Shown piece after piece: positions 7,701 through 10,730 of a stretch of 10,730 nucleotides of DNA. Numbering within the stretch: the first letter of the stretch is position 1; each line of letters starts with the position of its first letter. The stretch covers positions 1-10,730 of the forward strand of contig JAFADT010000168.1 in NCBI GenBank assembly GCA_023424585.1, read 5' to 3'. This DNA is from Pseudomonadota bacterium (GTDB lineage Bacteria > Myxococcota > Myxococcia > Myxococcales > Myxococcaceae). Under the pieces are notes generated by a model, which worked only from the letters and a program-made list of their open reading frames with translations, made no database searches and had not been told where the DNA came from. The translations under genes were made by a program, and so were the position numbers.

Positions 7701-7738
7701 GAGAAGTGGGACCGGCACACCAGCTCGGCGTAGCTCAC
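4724..7738 (-). CDS. dnaE2: Error-prone DNA polymerase DnaE2 (C-family, alpha-subunit type)
   Basis: This 1004-residue protein is the mutagenic C-family polymerase used for lesion bypass and damage-induced mutation, usually with ImuA/ImuB and the beta clamp. The N-terminal PHP domain is clear (YAELVCRSHFSFLRGASHPE from residue 3; ALTDRDGLYG 36-45; LLLGAELTL; NDVHMHHRDRQPLQDVLTAI 176-195). The palm carries GRGSAANS (328-335) and PDIDVDF (367-373) with D370 and D372, and a third acidic residue in LLKVDLLGLG (D518). RPGPIVGGMVHPYLRRRHG (598-616), the fingers, HYGFPESHSASFA (708-720), and a C-terminal OB-like region (about 925-1000) follow. Length fits DnaE2 rather than the 1160-residue replicative DnaE. 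The start is a GTG; an in-frame TGA at 7758-7756 prevents a longer frame, and the Shine-Dalgarno is weak. No imuA or imuB is adjacent. A LexA-like dyad and a box shared with the histone-like gene lie upstream. Confidence 0.96.
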   Translation of the reverse strand: MSYAELVCRSHFSFLRGASHPEELVATAARLGLSALALTDRDGLYGVVKAHLAAKAHGVKLLLGAELTLEDGPPVVVYARDAAGYSNLCRLVSRSRMTHPKGEAGLPWRKVAEHAAGLLGLLPAPAALEAVAPLAEVFPGGFHVGLSRSLSAGDAARAARADALARALGVPLVVHNDVHMHHRDRQPLQDVLTAIRHGVTVEQSGTRLFPNAERTLKSPGDMARLFADRPEALARTVELSSRCEASLDALRHRFPEEDLPEGRTADGHLRGITEAGLRTRYPGGVPPEVAKQIDHELRLIEALGFAGYFLSLWDIVMFARGRGILCQGRGSAANSAVCYALGITAIDPVRMGLLFERFLSMERKEPPDIDVDFEHERREEVLQYVYEKHGRRHAGMVCEVICYRGRLALREAGKALGLSLDQVDRLSRVASSHGFQVTPEVLQEAGLSPTDGRVLRTLSVAKELEGVPRHLSIHVGGFVMTREPLVDLVPVENAAMPGRTVIQWEKDDLNAVGLLKVDLLGLGMLTALSRCFALIREHCGRELSLATVPPEDPKVYDMLCEADAVGVFQIESRAQMNMLPRLRPREFYDLVVQIALIRPGPIVGGMVHPYLRRRHGQEPVTYASEEVRGILQKTLGVPLFQEQAMRLAMVAAGFSAGEADGLRRALSHKQAEARILPYRGRFVEGCEARGYPRQQAEAWFEHFRGFAHYGFPESHSASFALIAYVSSWLKCHYPAAFTAALLNSQPMGFYAPHTLVADAQRHGVEVRPVDVRRSNWDCTLEDGAVRLGLRMVRGLGESSGRAVESARRGDYTSVGDLARRARIPRHELTRLALSGALASLCGARRQALWELQALGPLDADDLFFGMPMDGTAVELPPMGEQERVVADYDTVGLSLEKHPLELLRPTLKRMGAVTAEGLKRVSAGRRVKVGGMMICRQMPPTAKGICFISLEDETGIANLVVPPDVYARCRREIHGALFLVGEGLLERSGTVTNVKTRGLVPVRQ

Positions 7739-7752
7739 GCCGACCCAGGATA

Positions 7753-7768
7753 CTGATCAGGCATTCAG
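7753..7768 (-). promoter_or_regulatory. LexA-box-like dyad upstream of dnaE2
   Basis: On the minus strand CTGAATGCCTGATCAG has matching ends CTGA-N8-TCAG and lies 15-30 nt before the dnaE2 GTG. Against the Myxococcus LexA box as I recall it (CTRHAMRYBYGTTCAGS), 14 of 17 positions fit when the next base T is included. A mismatch in the GTTC core (GATC here) lowers confidence. LexA control of dnaE2 is common in bacteria, so the place is plausible. Confidence 0.45.
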
Positions 7769-7808
7769 GCGATAGATTGGATCTCCGCTCCGTGAGAGGG
7801 CGACGCCG

Positions 7809-7820
7809 CGGGTTGTTCCA
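7809..7820 (-). promoter_or_regulatory. Shared 12-bp box upstream of dnaE2
   Basis: TGGAACAACCCG on the minus strand, 70 nt from the dnaE2 GTG, is identical in sequence and spacing to the box before the histone-like gene. It lies upstream of the LexA-like dyad, as expected for a -35 element or activator site with a repressor site downstream. No good -10 follows at the usual spacing here (CTCTCA), which favours an activator site over a simple -35. Confidence 0.5.
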
Positions 7821-7882
7821 GACGCGCAGGCCGAAGACAAACGTCCGCCAACGCGCACTTCCGCCGCCCCCGTGTTTGAGTT

Positions 7883-7932
7883 GTCATTGATTCCGGCGAA
7901 CATCCGCGCTGGCTGTCCCCCATGCAATGACA
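7883..7932 (+). promoter_or_regulatory. Inverted repeat upstream of the Cys-rich peptide gene
   Basis: TGTCATTG (7883-7890) and CAATGACA (7925-7932) are perfect 8-bp inverted copies with centres 42 bp apart (34 bp between them), ending 42 nt before the ATG at 7975. The spacing of about four helical turns fits two operator half-sites or looped binding. The copies are AT-richer than their surroundings. No DNA-binding protein can be named. Confidence 0.35.
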
Positions 7933-7974
7933 GCCTTCAGCCGCAGTGGTGCCACTCGCTCCCCGAGGTGACTC

Positions 7975-8256
7975 ATGAAGCTGCTCTCCCGTTCCCTCCT
8001 GTTGGCCCCCGTCCTCCTCCTCGCGCCGCTGACCGCCAGCGCGCTGCCTCCGGACTGTGCCATCCAGTGCAGGCCCACCCGGCCCTGTTCCCTGCTTTGC
8101 ACCGACGGCAGCTCGGTCATCACCTGCGGCGAATACGGCTCCTGCGGTGGCGCGCTCCAGGCCGCGCCGGCCTCCGAGCCGCAGGCCTCCGTGCAGCCCG
8201 CGCGGACCGACGATGAAGCGGCGGCCGTCTGCCGCGAGCCCGAGGCCCGGGGCTAG
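7975..8256 (+). CDS. Small Cys-rich exported protein of unknown function
   Basis: This 93-residue protein has a good GAGGTGA ribosome-binding site 4 nt before its ATG. MKLLSRSLLLAPVLLLAPLT followed by ASA-LPPD is a clear Sec signal peptide with likely cleavage after A23. The mature part is about 70 residues and begins with a cysteine cluster: C28, C32, C38, C42, C51 and C57 (spacing x3, x5, x3, x8, x5), with a seventh at C86 near the end. The even set of six in a compact 30-residue segment suggests a disulfide-held knot; the tail (58-93) is Ala/Pro/Glu-rich and probably disordered. There is no lipobox. It is divergent from dnaE2 across 236 bp, and its TAG stop shares the palindrome CTAG with the stop of the convergent hydrolase gene. 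I do not recognise a family. Confidence 0.75.
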   Translation: MKLLSRSLLLAPVLLLAPLTASALPPDCAIQCRPTRPCSLLCTDGSSVITCGEYGSCGGALQAAPASEPQASVQPARTDDEAAAVCREPEARG

Positions 8257-9095
8257 CCACCCGCCGCCACCGCTTCCTGGAGCGAGGCGCGCTCCACCTC
8301 CTCCAGGAAGCTCCCCAGCGCGACGTTGACCGCCTGGGGCTGCTCCAGGATGCACATGTGCCCGCCGCGGGGCAGCCGCTGGAGCCGCGCGCCCCCGATG
8401 CGCTGGTGCAGCCGCTCCGCCACCTCCGGCACCGTCACCACGTCCTCCTCCCCCACCAGCACCAGCGTGGGCGTCTGGATGCGGTGCAGCTCCCCCTCCA
8501 CGCTGCGCCGGTGGATGACTCCCTGCATCGCGCGCCACACCGCGCGCGGGTTCTCCGTGAGCTGCCGGCGCAGCGACGCCCGCTCCTCGGCCCGCTCCGG
8601 ATCCCGCATGAACGTGCGCCCGAAGTAGAGCGACATGATCCGGTCCACCACCGGCCGCAGGCCCAGCCAGTGCGTGAGCGTCGTCAGCAGCCGGTAGCGC
8701 GCCAGCGTCAGCGGCAGCTCCGCCGCGGCGGAGGAGTCCAGCAGCGCCAGCGAGCGCAGCAGCTCCGGGTGCCGCGCGGCCACCCGCAGGCCCACGAAGC
8801 CCCCCATGGACTGCCCCACGAAGTGGCACGGCGCCAGCCCCAGCGCCTGGATGACCGCCACCGCGTCCTCGTACACCGTGCGCAGGTCGATGACCGAGTC
8901 GCCAGGCGGGGGCTCGCTCAGCCCCTGGCCCCGGTGGTCATACGCGATGCAGCGATAGTGGCCCTGGAGGGCCTCCACCTGCCTGTGGAACAGCCGGGAG
9001 TCCCAGAGCAACCCGTGGCTGAAGAGCACCGGCTCCCCGCTGCCTCCGGTGTCCTCGTAGTACAATCGCGCGCCACGGATGGACAGGTAGGGCAT
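8253..9095 (-). CDS. Alpha/beta-fold hydrolase
   Basis: This is a 280-residue reading from an ATG at 9095-9093; a purine run GGGGGAAAAG lies just upstream. The frame stays open further up to 9680, but that part is antisense to the NfeD gene and has no family likeness. Landmarks are the oxyanion-hole region FSHGLLWDSRLF (25-36), the D-H-R-G-Q-G-L-S segment (53-60), the nucleophile elbow GQSMGG with S96, the acid D218 in VLVGEEDVV, and the catalytic H246 in RGGHMCILEQP. This is the arrangement of the small-molecule esterase / C-C hydrolase / haloperoxidase-like family (3-oxoadipate enol-lactonase type). The substrate cannot be named. No signal peptide is visible, so it is cytoplasmic. Its promoter region contains a one-base-longer version of the box seen before dnaE2, plus an inverted repeat. 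Confidence 0.9.
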   Translation of the reverse strand: MPYLSIRGARLYYEDTGGSGEPVLFSHGLLWDSRLFHRQVEALQGHYRCIAYDHRGQGLSEPPPGDSVIDLRTVYEDAVAVIQALGLAPCHFVGQSMGGFVGLRVAARHPELLRSLALLDSSAAAELPLTLARYRLLTTLTHWLGLRPVVDRIMSLYFGRTFMRDPERAEERASLRRQLTENPRAVWRAMQGVIHRRSVEGELHRIQTPTLVLVGEEDVVTVPEVAERLHQRIGGARLQRLPRGGHMCILEQPQAVNVALGSFLEEVERASLQEAVAAGG

Positions 9096-9132
9096 CTGCT
9101 TTTCCCCCGGCTCGAACCCCTTTAGGTCCTTG

Positions 9133-9156
9133 CCCGGAACCCACCCTCCTTCCGGG
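9133..9156. promoter_or_regulatory. Inverted repeat in the hydrolase/NfeD divergent region
   Basis: CCCGGAA (9133-9139), ten bases, TTCCGGG (9150-9156) is a perfect 7-bp inverted repeat with a 24-bp span. It lies in the 126-bp gap between two divergent genes, which is a typical operator place. It overlaps the box at 9153-9165 by 4 bp. Which gene it would serve is unknown. Confidence 0.4.
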
Positions 9157-9165
9157 TTGATTCCA
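9153..9165 (-). promoter_or_regulatory. Variant of the shared box upstream of the hydrolase
   Basis: TGGAATCAACCCG on the minus strand equals the 12-mer before dnaE2 and the histone-like gene with one T inserted. It ends 57 nt from the hydrolase ATG, not 70. The insertion and different spacing make it a weaker member; it could be chance. Confidence 0.3.
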
Positions 9166-9221
9166 GATGCCTGGCCGCCCGGTTTGACAGAGGACCGAAG
9201 CGCCTGCCAAACAAGGACCCC

Positions 9222-9722
9222 ATGGACCCCACCGCCTGGCAGCTCTGGCTGATCGCCGCGATCGTCCTGGGGGCGCTGGAGATCAAGCTCTCCGGCTTCG
9301 TGACGCTCTGGTTCGCCGTGGGCGCGCTGATGGCCTCCCTGATGGCCGGCGTGGGCCTGGGCTTCAACAGCCAGCTCTTCGTCTTCACCGTGGTGTCCGC
9401 CGCCCTCTTCGGCGCGTCCCGCACCATCTTCAAGCACGTTTTCATGCGAGACGCCGTGCATTTGAAGACCGGCGTGGAGGCCATGCTGGGCCAGGAGGCC
9501 GTGGTGACCGAAGCGCTGGGGGACGGGAGCGGGGGCACCGTGCGCATCAACGGTGAGCTGTGGATGGCGCGCTCCCTGTCCGGGCCCCTGCCCGAGGGCG
9601 AGCGCGTCACCGTGGAGCAGATCGAAGGTCTCAAATTGTGGGTGCGACGCCCGTCTGCGTCCCCCGAAGTCGCGCTGCACTCGGCGCGTCAGAAGAAGAA
9701 GGAGAACGCAGGATGGGACTGA
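9222..9722 (+). CDS. NfeD-family membrane protein (short form)
   Basis: This 166-residue protein has AAGGA 4 nt before its ATG. Hydrophobic stretches at about 6-20, 26-45 and 52-65 form two or three membrane segments, and an OB-fold domain follows (about 83-142) with the typical GGTVRINGELWMARS and VTVEQIEGLKLWV strands. The C-terminal tail is basic (RQKKKENAGWD). NfeD proteins work with stomatin/flotillin-type SPFH proteins in membrane microdomains and membrane-protein quality control; the pair corresponds to YbbJ and QmcA of E. coli. The SPFH gene follows and overlaps by 10 bp, so the two are translated together. It is divergent from the hydrolase gene across 126 bp. It lacks the long N-terminal protease domain of the large NfeD form. 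Confidence 0.88.
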   Translation: MDPTAWQLWLIAAIVLGALEIKLSGFVTLWFAVGALMASLMAGVGLGFNSQLFVFTVVSAALFGASRTIFKHVFMRDAVHLKTGVEAMLGQEAVVTEALGDGSGGTVRINGELWMARSLSGPLPEGERVTVEQIEGLKLWVRRPSASPEVALHSARQKKKENAGWD

Positions 9723-10730
9723 CCATTGTTCTGCTCGTCGCGGCCGCGGCCGTCGTGTTCGGGCTCGTCACCGGTGTGCGCATCGTTCCCCAGGCCAAGG
9801 TGATGGTCGTGGAGCGGCTGGGGAAGTTCCACCACGTGGCCTCCAGCGGCCTCAACATCCTCATCCCCTTCATGGACAGCCCCCGCGCCATGGAGATGCG
9901 CGCCGGCAACCGCTTCACGCGCAACACCCTGGTGGACCTGCGCGAGCAGGTCATGGGCTTCGAGACCGTCCAGGTCATCACCCATGACAACGTCAACATG
10001 GAGGTGGGCTCGGTCATCTACTACCAGATCATCGACCCCAGCCGGGCGCTCTACCAGGTGGAGAACCTGGCGCTCGCCATCGAGCAGCTCACCATGACGA
10101 ACCTGCGCAACGTCATGGGCGGCCTCACGCTGGATCAGACGCTCACCAGCCGCGAGACGGTCAACTCCAAGCTGCGCAACGTGCTGGACGAGGCCACGGA
10201 GAAGTGGGGCGTGAAGGTGACGCGCGTGGAGCTGCGCGAAATCGAGCCGCCCCAGGCCATCAAGTCCGCCATGGCCAAGCAGATGACCGCCGAGCGCGAG
10301 CGCCGCGCGGAGGTCACCAAGGCGGAGGGCGACAAGGCCGCCGCCATCCTCCAGGCGGAGGGCGAGAAGATCTCCCGAATCCTGCGCGCGGAGGCCGAGC
10401 GCGACGCGGAGATCGCCCGCGCGGAGGGCCACAAGCGCGCCGTGATGCTGGAGGCCGAGGGCAAGGCCGAGGCCACCCGCCTCACCTTCGAGGCCATCCA
10501 CACCGGCCGGGCCACGCCGGAGGTGCTGGCGCTGCGCTACCTGGAGACGCTCCAGGAGCTGGGCAAGGGCGACAACAAGATGTTCGTCCCCTACGAGGCC
10601 ACCGCCGCGCTGGGCACCATCGCCACGCTGAAGGAGGTCTTCGCCAAGGACGACGCCCCGGCCGCCGCGCCGGACGCCGCCAGGGCCCGGCCGCCCGCCC
10701 CGTCGGCCGCCACGCTGAGCGCCCAGGCCC
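9713..10730 (+). CDS. SPFH/stomatin-family protein, QmcA-like (runs off the right edge)
   Basis: From the ATG at 9713, preceded by AGGAG at 8 nt, 339 codons are open to the window edge. MGLTIVLLVAAAAVVFGLVT is a membrane anchor (about 3-21). The SPFH/band-7 domain follows: VRIVPQAKVMVVERLGKF (22-39), GLNILIPFMD (46-55), VITHDNVNMEVGSVIYYQI (88-106), the TNLRNVMGGLTLDQTLTSR segment (129-147) and WGVKVTRVELREIEPP (165-180). A long charged helix with 11-residue repeats covers 181-258, then LALRYLETLQELGKG, and an Ala/Pro-rich tail begins at about 312. The family forms large oligomeric membrane rings or cages that organise membrane domains and guard membrane proteins. Little more than a flexible tail should be missing. 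Its partner is the overlapping NfeD gene. Confidence 0.93.
   Translation, partial: MGLTIVLLVAAAAVVFGLVTGVRIVPQAKVMVVERLGKFHHVASSGLNILIPFMDSPRAMEMRAGNRFTRNTLVDLREQVMGFETVQVITHDNVNMEVGSVIYYQIIDPSRALYQVENLALAIEQLTMTNLRNVMGGLTLDQTLTSRETVNSKLRNVLDEATEKWGVKVTRVELREIEPPQAIKSAMAKQMTAERERRAEVTKAEGDKAAAILQAEGEKISRILRAEAERDAEIARAEGHKRAVMLEAEGKAEATRLTFEAIHTGRATPEVLALRYLETLQELGKGDNKMFVPYEATAALGTIATLKEVFAKDDAPAAAPDAARARPPAPSAATLSAQA
10322..10486 (+). repeat. Five 11-residue (33-bp) repeats in the SPFH helix
   Basis: Residues 204-258 fall into five consecutive units of exactly 11 residues that begin AEG or AEA: AEGDKAAAILQ, AEGEKISRILR, AEAERDAEIAR, AEGHKRAVMLE, AEGKAEATRLT. An 11-residue period means a nearly straight or right-handed coiled coil, which suits the side-by-side helices of SPFH oligomers. 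The DNA repeats are imperfect, so this is protein-level periodicity rather than a recent tandem duplication. Confidence 0.75.

Noticed and set aside
7765..8829. 354-codon minus-strand frame over the Cys-rich peptide and hydrolase genes
   Set aside because: Low-complexity Ala/Gly shadow; the other frames carry a signal peptide with cysteine pattern and a full catalytic triad.
9184..9212. Sigma-70 promoter for the NfeD gene from a perfect TTGACA
   Set aside because: The hexamer 17 bases downstream is CCAAAC, a poor -10, and it would leave almost no leader before the ATG at 9222.

Overview
The window is very GC-rich with strong G/C third-codon bias. It carries a stand-alone DnaE2, small secreted/lipoprotein genes with PDAGT-type linkers, and an Ala/Lys-rich basic protein. 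Together these suggest a myxobacterium (Myxococcota, perhaps a Myxococcus/Corallococcus relative). That assignment is inference from style and content; there is no rRNA or other marker here.

Layout. At the left edge is the proline-rich N-terminus of a minus-strand protein (1-289). Divergent from it, on the plus strand, are an AidB-like acyl-CoA dehydrogenase (357-2018) and, 50 bp later, a phytanoyl-CoA dioxygenase-family enzyme (2069-2812). Convergent with these, with only 8 bp between the stops, is a minus-strand run of three genes: a Lys/Ala-rich histone-H1-like protein (4561 to 3803), a lipoprotein (3788 to 3273) and a small secreted protein (3276 to 2821). Upstream of them on the same strand is dnaE2, the error-prone DNA polymerase (7738 to 4724). 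Divergent from dnaE2 is a small Cys-rich exported protein (7975-8256). Its TAG stop is shared, in the palindrome CTAG, with the stop of a convergent alpha/beta hydrolase (9095 to 8253). At the right edge a plus-strand NfeD/SPFH membrane pair (9222-9722 and 9713 to beyond 10730) overlaps by 10 bp.

Most interesting signal. The 12-mer TGGAACAACCCG (minus strand) occurs upstream of both dnaE2 and the histone-like gene. In both cases it lies exactly 70 nt from a GTG start codon. A copy with one inserted base (TGGAATCAACCCG) lies 57 nt upstream of the alpha/beta hydrolase. This looks like a shared promoter element: an activator site, or a GGAAC-type -35 element. It suggests that the mutagenic polymerase and the DNA-binding-like protein are co-regulated. 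dnaE2 additionally has a LexA-box-like dyad 15-30 nt before its start, and the histone-like gene has a dyad enclosing its Shine-Dalgarno. A DNA-damage-linked group (dnaE2, H1-like protein, perhaps the AidB-like enzyme) is a reasonable but unproven reading.

I see no tRNA, rRNA, CRISPR array, insertion sequence or phage genes. The histone-like gene, the two exported proteins downstream of it, the Cys-rich peptide and the proline-rich fragment have no function I can name.
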